DNA of 64,000 nucleotides from Janthinobacterium sp. (GTDB lineage Bacteria; Pseudomonadota; Gammaproteobacteria; Burkholderiales; Chitinibacteraceae): contig JANYCY010000095.1 of assembly GCA_025360045.1 (NCBI GenBank), forward strand, positions 62,001-126,000. The letters run 5' to 3'. Positions 9,043 through 17,626 of this stretch are shown here, piece after piece; the first letter of the stretch is position 1; the number at the start of each line of letters is the position of its first letter. The notes below the pieces were generated by a model. It made no database searches. It was not told the DNA's origin and saw nothing but the letters and a program-made list of their open reading frames with translations. A program made the position numbers and the translations under genes.

Positions 9043-10134
9043 TCAAATCACTTCTAGCTCAGCCTTTAAAGCGCCTGCCGCCTTCATTGCTTGTAAAATC
9101 GCCAATAAATCCTGTGGTGTGGCTCCCACCGCATTTAAGGCACGCACGACTTCACGCAAGGAGCTGGATTTAGGCAGACGAACAATGGGCCCCTTATCCG
9201 CTTGAATCTGGATATCGGCATTTTGTACTTTGGTGGTTTTGCCCCCAGAAACAGGATTAGGCTGAGACACGGTGTTGTCTGCCGTAATCGTCACGGTTAA
9301 ATTGCCATGCGCAATGGCGCAGCTATCTAGCTTCACCGCCTGATTCATCACAATCGAGCCTGTGCGCGCATTGATAATCACCTTGGGGCTAGATTCTGCG
9401 GGGGTTACATCGATGTTTTCCAGGCGCGATAAAAACGCCACGCGTAAATTATTATCTTGCGGGGCGCGCACTTGTATCACTCGCCCATCTAGGGCCACAG
9501 CCGTACTTGGATACTGCGCATTCACCGCATTCACTACGCGATTGGCAGTCGTAAAGTCAGTAGTTAGCAGCTCTAGCTGAATAAACTCACCATTACCTAA
9601 TAGAGTAGGCACGGATTTTTCGACCGTCGCACCCGATGGAATACGCCCTGTTGCCAGCTGGTTGACTTGGGTGCTTGACCCACCCGCCGATGCCCCCGCC
9701 CCAGCCACAATAATATTGCCCTGAGCCATGGCGTAAATTTGCCCATCAGCCCCTTTCAGCGGCGCCATCAGAAGCGTTCCGCCACGCAAAGACTTGGCAT
9801 TACCAATCGAGGCGATCGTTACATCCAAGGGCTGACCCGGCCTTGCAAAAGCCGGCAACGTTGACGTTACGGTCACTGCAGCCACGTTTTTTAACTGCAA
9901 ATTGCCCCCCGTAGGCACTTGAATCCCTAGATTGGTCAGCATATTCACCACCGATTGCACGGTAAACGGTGTTTGCGTGGTTTGATCACCACTGCCATCC
10001 AGGCCCACCACCAAGCCATAACCGACCAACTGGTTATTACGCACACCTGCAACCGACGCCAGCTCTTTAAGCTTTTCAGCATGAGCGGGCACCAGCGCAA
10101 ATAAAAAACAGCAGATCAGGGCAAAGCGAGACAT
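9043..10134 (-). CDS. flgI: Flagellar P-ring protein FlgI
   Basis: A signal peptide (MSRFALICCFLFALVPAHA) precedes the mature sequence EKLKELASVAGVRNNQLVGYG. That sequence and LVVGLDGSGDQTTQTPFT are FlgI signatures. The 363-residue length is typical. FlgI forms the ring in the peptidoglycan layer around the distal rod. The upstream GTG at 10140 would leave only three bases after AGG, whereas the ATG at 10134 has AGGTTG at a normal distance, so the ATG is chosen. It is followed by flgJ and preceded by flgH, the L-ring partner. Confidence 0.97.
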   Translation of the reverse strand: MSRFALICCFLFALVPAHAEKLKELASVAGVRNNQLVGYGLVVGLDGSGDQTTQTPFTVQSVVNMLTNLGIQVPTGGNLQLKNVAAVTVTSTLPAFARPGQPLDVTIASIGNAKSLRGGTLLMAPLKGADGQIYAMAQGNIIVAGAGASAGGSSTQVNQLATGRIPSGATVEKSVPTLLGNGEFIQLELLTTDFTTANRVVNAVNAQYPSTAVALDGRVIQVRAPQDNNLRVAFLSRLENIDVTPAESSPKVIINARTGSIVMNQAVKLDSCAIAHGNLTVTITADNTVSQPNPVSGGKTTKVQNADIQIQADKGPIVRLPKSSSLREVVRALNAVGATPQDLLAILQAMKAAGALKAELEVI

Positions 10135-10181
10135 ACACACAACCTATTTAAACAGCATTTAAAAACATCCAAACACCAACT

Positions 10182-10868
10182 TTAAAACGGCATCACATTT
10201 AAGAAAAACCGCTGCAACCAACCGATGGTATTGGCATCAGCCATCGAGCCAACACCAAGCTGCTCGATCCGCGCATCGGCTACTTTATTGGATGAAATCG
10301 TATTACCTGCCTTAATGTCCAGCGGATTAATCACGCCCGTAAAGCGTAGGGTATTAATTTGATTATTCACCGCAACTTGCTTTTCGCCACCCACAATCAA
10401 ATTACCATTAGCCAGTAAATCCGTCACTGTGACCGAAATCGTGCCTTTAAAAGTATTGGTACTGTTGGTCGCGCCCTTACCTTCAAATTTATTTGTGCCT
10501 GCCAATTTAACCGCTGCATCGCCTTCACGAGAGAAATACTTTTCAATATCCCAAGGTAATAAAGGAATATTGCCAGTCGTTTTATAATCAAGTGATCCGG
10601 CTTTATTACTACTGCTATTGGAGGTATTCACCGCGGCTAGATTTTCTTCGATAGTAATATTAAGCAAATCACCAATATTGCGGGCCACTCTTTCTTCAAA
10701 TAATAATCTTGAGCTGTTTGGCTGAAATATAGAGCCATTATTGATGCTCGCCACCACCGGCTGGCTAGGCCTAGCCGTTGTGGGCAATGTAATTACGGAA
10801 GGTGGTGTGGTCGTACAAGCGGCAAGTAACACGGCAATCATTGCCGCAGCGGCAAGGCGCATCATCAT
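10182..10868 (-). CDS. flgH: Flagellar L-ring lipoprotein FlgH
   Basis: This 228-residue protein has a lipoprotein signal ending in the lipobox LLAAC (Cys18). The middle contains ERVARNIGDLLNITIEENLAA. The C-terminal half (FKGTISVTVTDLLANGNLIVGGEKQV, then FTGVINPLDI) is the family signature. FlgH forms the outer-membrane bushing of the flagellum. Three ATG codons occur in tandem at the start; AAAGGA lies best for the first. It lies 16 bases downstream of flgG and 47 bases upstream of flgI. Confidence 0.96.
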   Translation of the reverse strand: MMMRLAAAAMIAVLLAACTTTPPSVITLPTTARPSQPVVASINNGSIFQPNSSRLLFEERVARNIGDLLNITIEENLAAVNTSNSSSNKAGSLDYKTTGNIPLLPWDIEKYFSREGDAAVKLAGTNKFEGKGATNSTNTFKGTISVTVTDLLANGNLIVGGEKQVAVNNQINTLRFTGVINPLDIKAGNTISSNKVADARIEQLGVGSMADANTIGWLQRFFLNVMPF

Positions 10869-10884
10869 TTAAATCCTTTTAATG

Positions 10885-11670
10885 CTAGAGTTGCGTAAGC
10901 TTTTGCAACATTTCATCAGACGTTTTAATCGCCTTTGAATTAATTTCAAAAGAGCGCTGCGCCTGAATCATATTGATCAATTCTTCAGTCACATTCACAT
11001 TGGATGTTTCTACATAACCCTGATTAAGTGCGCCCAAACCATTGGTACCCGGTGTTCCTACCGTCGGTGCGCCCGATGCAGTGGTTTCTAGATATAAATT
11101 CTCACCCACCGATTGCAAACCGGGTGGATTAATAAACGTAGCCAATTGGATATTGCCTAGCTGCACAGGTGCTGCGGCATCGTTATTCACAATGGCCGTG
11201 ACCGTGCCATCTTTAGCAATAGTCAGTTTGGTGGTTCCCGTTGGCACTTGCAAAGCAGGCTGCAATGCATAGCCGCTGGATGTCACCACCGCACCTTGGC
11301 TATCTACTTGAAAAGAGCCATCGCGGGTATAGGCGGTAGTGCCATCGGGCATAGAGATTTGCAAAAAACCTTGACCATTAATCGCCATATCTAAGGTGCC
11401 ATCGGTCAGCTGTAAATTACCCTGCATATGAATACGAGCTGTTGCGACAGGCCGCACACCGGTTCCCAATTGCAAGCCAGTAGGCTGCTGAGTTTGAGCA
11501 CTGGTCGATCCACCTGGCTGGCGCAAATTTTGGTACAGCAAATCCTCGAATACCGCACGCTCACGCTTATAGCCATTGGTGCTGACGTTGGCCAAGTTAT
11601 GCGAGATAACATCGACGTTCATCTGCATGGCGTCCATGCCGGTTTTTGCAATCCACAACGAGCGCATCAT
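10885..11670 (-). CDS. flgG: Flagellar distal rod protein FlgG
   Basis: This 261-residue protein begins [16 protein letters not shown] and has the rod signature [27 protein letters not shown] (about 22-48). It has the [18 protein letters not shown] segment and the C-terminal axial helix [20 protein letters not shown]. FlgG builds the distal rod. GGAAG precedes the first ATG by eight bases. It is one of four paralogous rod/hook proteins in this cluster; the length and the FEDLLYQ-R motif distinguish it from FlgF. Confidence 0.97.
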   Translation of the reverse strand: MMRSLWIAKTGMDAMQMNVDVISHNLANVSTNGYKRERAVFEDLLYQNLRQPGGSTSAQTQQPTGLQLGTGVRPVATARIHMQGNLQLTDGTLDMAINGQGFLQISMPDGTTAYTRDGSFQVDSQGAVVTSSGYALQPALQVPTGTTKLTIAKDGTVTAIVNNDAAAPVQLGNIQLATFINPPGLQSVGENLYLETTASGAPTVGTPGTNGLGALNQGYVETSNVNVTEELINMIQAQRSFEINSKAIKTSDEMLQKLTQL

Positions 11671-11725
11671 GATGCGTACTTCCTATTATTTTAATTTGAC
11701 TGCTGTTTTATGACCGACTCACACA

Positions 11726-12466
11726 TCAACCCGTCAGTGTTAATAACTGCGACGCACTTCTGGCATTTTGATCGACGGTTTGCATCATTTTAATCTGTAA
11801 ATCATATTGGCGTTGCGATCCAATCATTTGCACCAATTGATCGACTGGATTCACATTACTCACTTCTAGGGACTCTGAAGCAAGTTTCACGCCAGCATCT
11901 GACTGAGCGACTTCACCGTTTCTTTGGCGAAACAAACCGTCACTGCCTTTTTCTAGCTCACGCTCGGGTGGATTAACCAATTTAAGTCGGCCAATTTCTA
12001 CCGCCTGTGCCGGATTATCAAACGGCGCGCCATTAATTGTGCCGTCTTTGGCAATAGTAATTCGGGTATTTTCTGGAATACTCAAAGGGCCGTTTTCGCC
12101 CTGCACCACCAGCCCGCTACGTGTTTTTAAAAGACCCGCAGCATCAATCTCAAAGCCCCCATTACGGGTATAGGCCTCACCTGTTGGCGTTTGCACAGCC
12201 AACCAGCCCTCGCCATTCACGGCCACATCTAAGGATCGCCCCGTCTGCTGAACAATACCAGGGGTAAAATCAGCGCCGGTCGTCTGCTCCACTACATAAG
12301 CGCGACTTGGCACGCCCGTACCACCAATTACAGGCACTGCACGGGACGCCGTTAACTCAGCCCGAAACCCAGGCGTTGCCACATTGGCTAAATTATTGGC
12401 GACAGACGCTTGCCGAAGCATGGTTTGCTTGGCTCCCGTCATCGCGATGTAGAGCATTCGATCCAT
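11726..12466 (-). CDS. flgF: Flagellar proximal rod protein FlgF
   Basis: This encodes 246 residues starting MDRMLYIAMTGAKQTMLRQ, followed by ANNLANVATPGFRAEL and the hook/rod core GRSLDVAVNGEGWLAVQ. The C-terminal SNVNPVDQLVQMIGSQRQYD is the shared axial helix. The start and the gene order immediately before flgG identify FlgF, a proximal-rod subunit. The gap to flgE (93 bases) holds one of the dispersed palindromic repeats. No strong ribosome-binding site is visible at the ATG. Confidence 0.95.
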   Translation of the reverse strand: MDRMLYIAMTGAKQTMLRQASVANNLANVATPGFRAELTASRAVPVIGGTGVPSRAYVVEQTTGADFTPGIVQQTGRSLDVAVNGEGWLAVQTPTGEAYTRNGGFEIDAAGLLKTRSGLVVQGENGPLSIPENTRITIAKDGTINGAPFDNPAQAVEIGRLKLVNPPERELEKGSDGLFRQRNGEVAQSDAGVKLASESLEVSNVNPVDQLVQMIGSQRQYDLQIKMMQTVDQNARSASQLLTLTG

Positions 12467-12519
12467 TTAGTTCACTCAAATGCGAGCAGCCAATCGGCAG
12501 CAAGAAAGAATCATGATAA

Positions 12520-12553
12520 GCGCGTGGGCACAAAACCGAGCCCACCCTACACA
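12520..12553. repeat. REP-like palindrome in the flgE-flgF gap
   Basis: The sequence GCGCGTGGGCA...TGCCC/AGCCCACCCTACACA is almost the same as the copy at 38560-38593. It carries the half-site CCCACCCTAC found at the right end of the other repeats in this window. Confidence 0.7.
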
Positions 12554-12559
12554 GCTAAA

Positions 12560-13852
12560 TTAACGCAGATTCACAATCGTTTGCAAAATAGTGTCTTGTG
12601 CTTTAATGGTTTGCGCATTGGCCTGATAGGTGCGTTGTGCGGTAATCAAATTAACCAACTCCCCTGTTAGATCAACGTTCGCATCCTCGACAGAGGCCGA
12701 CTGTAAAGAGCCCAAATCACTGGTACCGGGGTCATTGGTTCGTGGCTGACCAGAAGTAAAGGTCTCTGCCCAGCGATTATCCCCCAAGTTTTGTAAGCCC
12801 TGAGGGTTAGCAAAGTTAGTTAAGGTCACTTGTCCAACGGGCCTCGATTGCCCATTTGAATATTTACCTTGTACTACCCCATCGCGACTCACCGCAACGC
12901 CGGTTAAGGTGCCATCAGGGTAGCCATCCTGCTGAATGGTATTCACACCAAATGGGCTACCAAACTGGCTGGTTCCTTCGAGTGACACATGAAATGCAAA
13001 TGGTGTGGTTGCACCGGACGCTAGTGTGGTCGAAAAAGCCAAAGGGGTATTACCCACCAATTTACCATTGGTATCAAACGCCACATCGGGGTAAGGCACG
13101 CCCGCCACATTAGGAGCGGATACTGGGTCGCTATCAAAGCGCGTCCGTACTTCCCAAGTATTTGGGGCTGTTTTGGTAAAGTACATGGTTAAATTATGCT
13201 CAACCCCCTGTGTGTCATACACCTTCGCAGCGGTTGAATTAGTGAAGGTTTTTGGGTCTGCTGGATTAAGCGCCCCCACGTAATTGGTCGCCAAAGGATT
13301 TGTTCTATCTTTAGCAAGCTGGCTGGCGTCTAAATTCATTCCCAACTTAAGACCCGCGCTCACGCCACCACCGGCAACCTCGGTCCAACCGGTTGTTTTT
13401 GCACCAATATTACTCACCGACAATTGCAAAGGAGCAGGTGAGCCCCCTTTCTTGAGTGAATTTGAATCAATATCAAAAGGCCAGCCAGTGAGCTTTTTGC
13501 CACTAGCGCCGACAATAAAGCCGGACTTGTCCACTTGAAACTGACCATTTCGGGTGTAGCTCACCGAGGTGTCGTCAACCATCCGAAAAAAACCATTGCC
13601 GGTAATCGCAATATCTAAGGGATTGCTGGTTGAGGTGATATTTCCCTGACCAAACTGTTGGCTCACTGCAGCGGTGCGCCCCCCCATACCGGTGACCGTT
13701 GAAGATGTTGCAAATGAATTTGCATACATATCAGCGAACTCAGTGCGGGACTGTTTAAAACCGACAGTACTGGAGTTGGCAATATTATTACCAATCGCGT
13801 CCAGGCTCTTGGACGACACACTCAAACCACTCAAGCCCTGCTGGAAACCCAT
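12560..13852 (-). CDS. flgE: Flagellar hook protein FlgE
   Basis: This 430-residue protein has the N-terminal motif GLSGLSVSSKSLDAIGNNIANSSTVGFK and the hook-specific EFADMY. There is an internal FlgE domain (about 150-320, with FTNSTAAKVYDTQGVEHNLT) and the C-terminal helix LTGELVNLITAQRTYQAN. FlgE polymerises into the flexible hook. GAGGG lies seven bases before the ATG. It follows flgD, the hook cap, by 64 bases, as expected for a hook-assembly operon. Confidence 0.97.
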   Translation of the reverse strand: MGFQQGLSGLSVSSKSLDAIGNNIANSSTVGFKQSRTEFADMYANSFATSSTVTGMGGRTAAVSQQFGQGNITSTSNPLDIAITGNGFFRMVDDTSVSYTRNGQFQVDKSGFIVGASGKKLTGWPFDIDSNSLKKGGSPAPLQLSVSNIGAKTTGWTEVAGGGVSAGLKLGMNLDASQLAKDRTNPLATNYVGALNPADPKTFTNSTAAKVYDTQGVEHNLTMYFTKTAPNTWEVRTRFDSDPVSAPNVAGVPYPDVAFDTNGKLVGNTPLAFSTTLASGATTPFAFHVSLEGTSQFGSPFGVNTIQQDGYPDGTLTGVAVSRDGVVQGKYSNGQSRPVGQVTLTNFANPQGLQNLGDNRWAETFTSGQPRTNDPGTSDLGSLQSASVEDANVDLTGELVNLITAQRTYQANAQTIKAQDTILQTIVNLR

Positions 13853-13916
13853 AACCTTACCCTCAAATTGTTCTATTCACGACTAACAGCTCGGCCGATT
13901 TAACCGCAAACAGGCG

Positions 13917-14591
13917 TTAGCGGATTTGTTTCACATCGCTAAATGCAACGGACTTCTGATTGGCCAACATAACATTCACCCCCGTTTTAGCCAGCTCTAC
14001 ACTGCTTGCCGTTTGCCAGGTCAGGGTATTTAAAGCAATTTCCTTGCCATCTTGCACGCCTCGGGCAGAAATAAAATAATCGCCCGCCGCAGCCTTAATC
14101 TCACCATTGTCTAATTTGCCATCCCACACCACGCCAGCGGCCCCAGCGGCTTGCTGTGGCAAGGTAATGGTGTCGACTACGGCGCCATTTTTATCAGAGA
14201 TAGTCACTTTGATATTGCTTACCCCCGCAGGCAAATCGATACGGGCATCAACTGGCTTAGTGCCATCAAATTTCATTTGATTACCCTGAGTCAGCACCTC
14301 TTTACCAATCAAGGCCGCGGCCTGAAAGCTTTGTGCTGAGGCAAAACTCGCCATCATCGATTGCATGGTGGTGTTGAGTTTTTCGATACCGGTCACGCTA
14401 CTGATCTGCGCCATTTGGCTGGTGGTCGCCGCGTTATCCATTGGATTCATCGGGTCCTGGCTTTGCAACTGCTTGACCAACAACTTAAGAAAACGATCTT
14501 GCTGCTGATCTGCGGCGGATGTTTTAGTGTCTGTTTTTTTATTAATTGCAGCGTAATCGGTGGTGGAGTTAACCGTTGTACGAGGAACCAT
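13917..14591 (-). CDS. flgD: Flagellar hook cap/assembly protein FlgD
   Basis: This 224-residue protein contains the conserved FlgD N-terminal segment DRFLKLLVKQLQSQDPMNPMDN (about 32-53), followed by TSQMAQISSVTGIEKLN. The C-terminal half (about 105-200) has the FlgD Ig-like/tudor region with KNGAVVDTITLP and GVVWDGKLDNGE. FlgD caps the hook during polymerisation. It starts 19 bases after flgC with GGAGAATC before the ATG, consistent with one operon. Confidence 0.96.
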   Translation of the reverse strand: MVPRTTVNSTTDYAAINKKTDTKTSAADQQQDRFLKLLVKQLQSQDPMNPMDNAATTSQMAQISSVTGIEKLNTTMQSMMASFASAQSFQAAALIGKEVLTQGNQMKFDGTKPVDARIDLPAGVSNIKVTISDKNGAVVDTITLPQQAAGAAGVVWDGKLDNGEIKAAAGDYFISARGVQDGKEIALNTLTWQTASSVELAKTGVNVMLANQKSVAFSDVKQIR

Positions 14592-14610
14592 GATGATTCT
14601 CCTAAGCGAA

Positions 14611-15024
14611 TTAAGACTGGCCCAGCGCTAATGTGCGCAGCAGCAAGGTTTTGGCCGTGTTCATCACATCAGCATTGGTTTGATACGAGCGCGAAGCAGA
14701 AATCATATTGGTCATTTCTTCGACCACATTCACATTCGGCATTGCCACATAACCATTGGTGTCGGCCAGCGCATTTTTAGGGTCATACACCAGCTTAGGC
14801 GGAGATTGATCTTCGATCACGCCGCTTACCTGCACGCCCACCGATTCCTTGCCGCCACCGGCAATCTGCGCCGATTGAAAAACCACCTGCTTGGCACGAT
14901 AAGGCTGGCCATTAGAGCTGGTAATCGATTCCGCATTAGCTAGATTAGACGCCACTGCATTTAAACGGGTGGTTTGCGCATGCATCGCAGTAGACGCAAT
15001 ATCAAACACTCTAAACATCGACAT
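14611..15024 (-). CDS. flgC: Flagellar proximal rod protein FlgC
   Basis: The 137 residues begin [33 protein letters not shown], which is diagnostic. The [23 protein letters not shown]-terminal helix follows. FlgC is a proximal-rod component that assembles on the MS ring. It follows flgB by 11 bases. Confidence 0.97.
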   Translation of the reverse strand: MSMFRVFDIASTAMHAQTTRLNAVASNLANAESITSSNGQPYRAKQVVFQSAQIAGGGKESVGVQVSGVIEDQSPPKLVYDPKNALADTNGYVAMPNVNVVEEMTNMISASRSYQTNADVMNTAKTLLLRTLALGQS

Positions 15025-15035
15025 GATTTAATCCT

Positions 15036-15446
15036 TTATTGGCCGGTCAGCGCAGTGCGTAAACCTTCAATTCGTTTTTGCATAAAGGTAATCCCCGCCT
15101 GATAACGAATGGCGTTATCTGAAAACGCGGCCATTTCTGCATTCATATCCACCGTATTGCCATCGATGCCAGATTGTCTTGGATTGCGGTAAAGCAAAGC
15201 CTTTGATAAAGGATCAACGCTGTCTTTAGGCTGCAAATGACGCGGATCAGTGTTTTGCAGTGGCTTAACTGGATTTTTTTGCAAGGCGGCTTCAAACGAC
15301 TTCTTAAAATCAAAATCGCGCGCCTTATAGCCCGGGGTATCGTTATTGGCAATATTTGAGGCCAAGACTTCTTGCCGCTGGCTGCGTAGCGACAGCGCCG
15401 TTTCCTGCTGGCGGAAGTAATCGTCCAAACGACCTAACATAGCCAA
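15036..15446 (-). CDS. flgB: Flagellar proximal rod protein FlgB
   Basis: The 136 residues include SNIANNDTPGYKARDFDF (about 30-47), and the C-terminal NAEMAAFSDNAIRYQAGITFMQKRI is typical of FlgB. It is the first gene of the leftward flgBCDEFGHIJKL cluster. TAGGAG precedes the ATG, and a sigma-54 promoter lies 53-70 bases upstream. flgA, flgM and flgN, which often adjoin flgB, are not in this neighbourhood. Confidence 0.97.
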   Translation of the reverse strand: MAMLGRLDDYFRQQETALSLRSQRQEVLASNIANNDTPGYKARDFDFKKSFEAALQKNPVKPLQNTDPRHLQPKDSVDPLSKALLYRNPRQSGIDGNTVDMNAEMAAFSDNAIRYQAGITFMQKRIEGLRTALTGQ

Positions 15447-15498
15447 ACTCCTATTTATCTAATCACAGCCACACAATACGCGGTTTTCACACTAATGT

Positions 15499-15516
15499 AA
15501 GCAGGAAGCGTGCCAA
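15499..15516 (-). promoter_or_regulatory. Sigma-54 (RpoN) promoter of the flgB operon
   Basis: On the minus strand the sequence TTGGCACG-CTTC-CTGCTT carries the invariant GG and GC exactly ten bases apart, with near-perfect -24 and -12 blocks. It lies 53 bases upstream of the flgB start. A FlrC/FleR-type enhancer-binding activator would be expected, but no site was identified. Confidence 0.92.
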
Positions 15517-15518
15517 GC

Positions 15519-15543
15519 AAAAAGCCCGCATTCAGCGGGCTTA
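15519..15543 (-). terminator. Intrinsic terminator after the DUF2325 gene
   Basis: AGCCCGC-TGAAT-GCGGGCT forms a perfect 7-bp stem followed on the minus strand by TTTTT. It ends directly against the -24 box of the flgB promoter, insulating the flagellar operon from the upstream gene. Confidence 0.85.
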
Positions 15544-15585
15544 AGGTAAAAACAGCTAGGGGCTTCGGCAATTATTGCCGCTTAC

Positions 15586-15909
15586 TTAATGCACTTTCCG
15601 ATTTGGGCAGGTATCGCACAGCTTCATACACTCTATTTTATCCAGCGATTGACTTAGGGCACAGACTGAGCGACGGCAGGCTACAAAGCGCACATTTTCT
15701 TCGTGGGCCAGATCACGATAGGCACGCATGACATTGTGGCTTAGAAAATCAGTAAACAAGATCAAGAGATCTGCGCCTTTTAGGCTGGCAGGCTTACGCT
15801 GGTGCGCGGCATTACGCCCTGAAACATGCTTATGCACCTTGATGCCATAGCTCGATAATAGGTCAGGAATATTGCCCAGTACATCTGCGCCAACTAAATA
15901 TGCGTTCAT
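15586..15909 (-). CDS. DUF2325 protein under a Fur box, cysteine-rich C-terminus
   Basis: This 107-residue protein has the DUF2325 pattern: an N-terminal YLVGADVLGNIPDLL, HVSGR (about 28-32) and DLLILFTDFLSHNVMRAYRDLA. The biochemical role of the family is not known to me. The C-terminal third contains five cysteines (78, 83, 94, 98, 101), including C94-x3-C98-x2-C101, which could hold a metal or cluster; this is inference. A GTG three bases earlier is possible, but AAGG lies seven bases before the ATG at 15909. A strong Fur box lies 46-64 bases upstream, so expression is likely repressed by iron. It has its own terminator and is not part of the flagellar operon. Confidence 0.85.
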   Translation of the reverse strand: MNAYLVGADVLGNIPDLLSSYGIKVHKHVSGRNAAHQRKPASLKGADLLILFTDFLSHNVMRAYRDLAHEENVRFVACRRSVCALSQSLDKIECMKLCDTCPNRKVH

Positions 15910-15954
15910 CACATTGCCTTGTTAGAGAGTGGTTGAGTTGATTCTCCTACAAAC

Positions 15955-15973
15955 GATAATGATTATCAATAGC
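15955..15973. promoter_or_regulatory. Fur box upstream of the DUF2325 gene
   Basis: The 19-mer GATAATGATTATCAATAGC matches the classical Fur consensus GATAATGATAATCATTATC at 16 of 19 positions. It sits in the position expected for promoter occlusion. Confidence 0.85.
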
Positions 15974-16219
15974 ATTTTTATTACAAGCAAAAACACCGCG
16001 CATAGACTAAGGACTCACTTCACCTCAAAAAAACAACACTTCCCTTAAGAAATTTGAATCTATCAAAAAAATATCATCAAAATCATACAATTATCAGATA
16101 TTTATTTAATACATTTGTTTTAAATCAGTAACTTAATCAAGCCCTATGAATACAAAAAATAGCCATAAAAAAACAAAATATAAGTAAAAACCCTAGGAAT
16201 AAAAGCATGAAAATGAATA

Positions 16220-16233
16220 TTGATTCACATCAA
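16220..16233. promoter_or_regulatory. FNR/Anr-type binding site upstream of pntAA
   Basis: TTGATTCACATCAA is a perfect match to the FNR consensus TTGAT-N4-ATCAA. Its centre lies close to 62 bases upstream of the start predicted for the promoter at 16254-16282, which is the class I activator position. Confidence 0.75.
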
Positions 16234-16253
16234 ATACAACACCTTTAAAACAA

Positions 16254-16282
16254 TTGAGCACGGCATTCACTTAATTTATGTT
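16254..16282 (+). promoter_or_regulatory. Possible sigma-70 promoter of the pnt operon
   Basis: TTGAGC and TATGTT are separated by exactly 17 bases, about 115 bases upstream of the pntAA start. Another weaker pair (TTGCAC-17-GATGCT) overlaps it. The assignment is tentative. Confidence 0.4.
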
Positions 16283-16397
16283 GCACTGCGATAAGATCAA
16301 ACTGATGCTTTTTTAACTTAGGCCAAGAATCAAACCGACATTAGCGCCCATTGTTCTGCATTGCCCCTTGACCTATTCAAACTATAAGGACACAGAC

Positions 16398-17564
16398 ATG
16401 CTGATTGCCATTCCCGCCGAAGTGCAGCCCGGTGAATTCCGGGTCGCTGCTACGCCGGAAACAATAAAAAAACTGATTAAAGCCGGGCATACCGTCAGGG
16501 TAGAAAGTAAGGCTGGCCTACATGCCGCCATTAGCGATGCCGCCTATACCGGGGCTGGCGCAGAAATCGCACCGCACCCAGAAGCGCTTTACCAAGGCGC
16601 CCAACTTATTCTTAAAGTTCGTGCGCCTCAAATCCATGAACTCGCGCAACTGCCTGATCATGCTGCGCTTGTCGCCCTATTTGATATTCATCGCTACGCC
16701 CACTTAGATGCACTCAGCGCCAAGCACATCAGCGCTTACGCCTTGGAGCTGGTGCCGCGTATTACCCGCGCCCAATCCATGGATGTTTTATCGTCCCAAG
16801 CCAATATTGCGGGCTATAGAGCCGTGCTACTGGCCACGCAATACTATCCACGCTTTATGCCCATGTTAATGACCGCTGCTGGCACAGTTAAGCCCGCCCG
16901 CGTATTGATTTTGGGTGCGGGTGTGGCTGGCTTACAAGCGATTGCTACGGCCAAGCGACTCGGTGCGATTGTGGAAGTCTTTGATGTGCGCCCAGCCACC
17001 CGTGAACAGGTCGAATCCTTAGGTGGCAAGTTTATTGAAGTGCCGTTAAATGATGCTGAAAAAGCCGCAGCAGAAACCGCTGGTGGTTATGCCCGTGAAA
17101 TGTCAGAAGACTACAAGCTGCGCCAAAGCGCGCTGATTGACAGCCAAGCCCGCCTTGCCGACATCATCATCAGCACCGCGCAAATCCCTGGTAAAGCCGC
17201 GCCGGTATTGATCCCCGCCGATACCGTATTAGGCATGAAGGCAGGCTCGGTGATTATCGATCTGGCCGTGGAGAGCGGCGGCAACTGCCCCTTATCCAAG
17301 AGTGGCGAGGTGGTGCATAGCGACAACGGCGTGATTATTGTGGGCCACGGCAATCTAGCCAGCTTGCTGGCGGCAGATGCATCCGCGCTATATGCCCGCA
17401 ATATGCTGACTTTCCTCAGCCTTTTGCAAGATGCAGAGGGTGCTTATGCCCCGCATATGGAGGATGAAATCATCAAAGCCACGCTGATTAGCCATCAGGG
17501 CGAGCCCCTCTTTGGCAAAGCGCCCACACCCGCACACAACGTAACTCAAGCTCAAGCCGCTTGA
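16398..17564 (+). CDS. pntAA: NAD(P) transhydrogenase alpha subunit, soluble NAD(H)-binding part
   Basis: This 388-residue protein begins MLIAIPAEVQPGEFRVAATPETIKKL, the alanine dehydrogenase/PntA N-terminal signature. The dinucleotide-binding motif VLILGAGVAGLQAIATAKRLGA (about 166-187) is followed by FDVRPATREQVESLGGKF. It is domain I of the proton-translocating transhydrogenase, which uses the proton gradient to make NADPH from NADH. Domain II is encoded separately by the next gene, the split-alpha arrangement. The longer frame (10 extra codons) is rejected because AAGGA lies seven bases before the ATG at 16398. The FNR-type site upstream suggests oxygen-responsive control. Confidence 0.96.
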   Translation: MLIAIPAEVQPGEFRVAATPETIKKLIKAGHTVRVESKAGLHAAISDAAYTGAGAEIAPHPEALYQGAQLILKVRAPQIHELAQLPDHAALVALFDIHRYAHLDALSAKHISAYALELVPRITRAQSMDVLSSQANIAGYRAVLLATQYYPRFMPMLMTAAGTVKPARVLILGAGVAGLQAIATAKRLGAIVEVFDVRPATREQVESLGGKFIEVPLNDAEKAAAETAGGYAREMSEDYKLRQSALIDSQARLADIIISTAQIPGKAAPVLIPADTVLGMKAGSVIIDLAVESGGNCPLSKSGEVVHSDNGVIIVGHGNLASLLAADASALYARNMLTFLSLLQDAEGAYAPHMEDEIIKATLISHQGEPLFGKAPTPAHNVTQAQAA

Positions 17565-17626
17565 TGTAAATCAGCTAGCAATACGGCGGATTTCACCCGC
17601 CCTACCCATGACTTAAGGAGTACGCG

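Larger units (their letters stand above)
15974..16397. other. AT-rich intergenic region between DUF2325 gene and pntAA
   Basis: About 420 bases without a convincing gene. The left part (to about 16200) is strongly A+T rich. The right part contains the FNR-type site and the candidate pnt promoter. No tRNA, small RNA or repeat could be recognised. Confidence 0.7.

Noticed and set aside
12467-12559. Second flagellar promoter between flgE and flgF
   Set aside because: No sigma-28 or sigma-54 pattern with correct spacing was found; the gap is occupied by a repeat.
16201-16300. CRP-type site for the pnt operon
   Set aside because: The palindrome fits FNR (TTGAT-N4-ATCAA) exactly and CRP (TGTGA-N6-TCACA) poorly.
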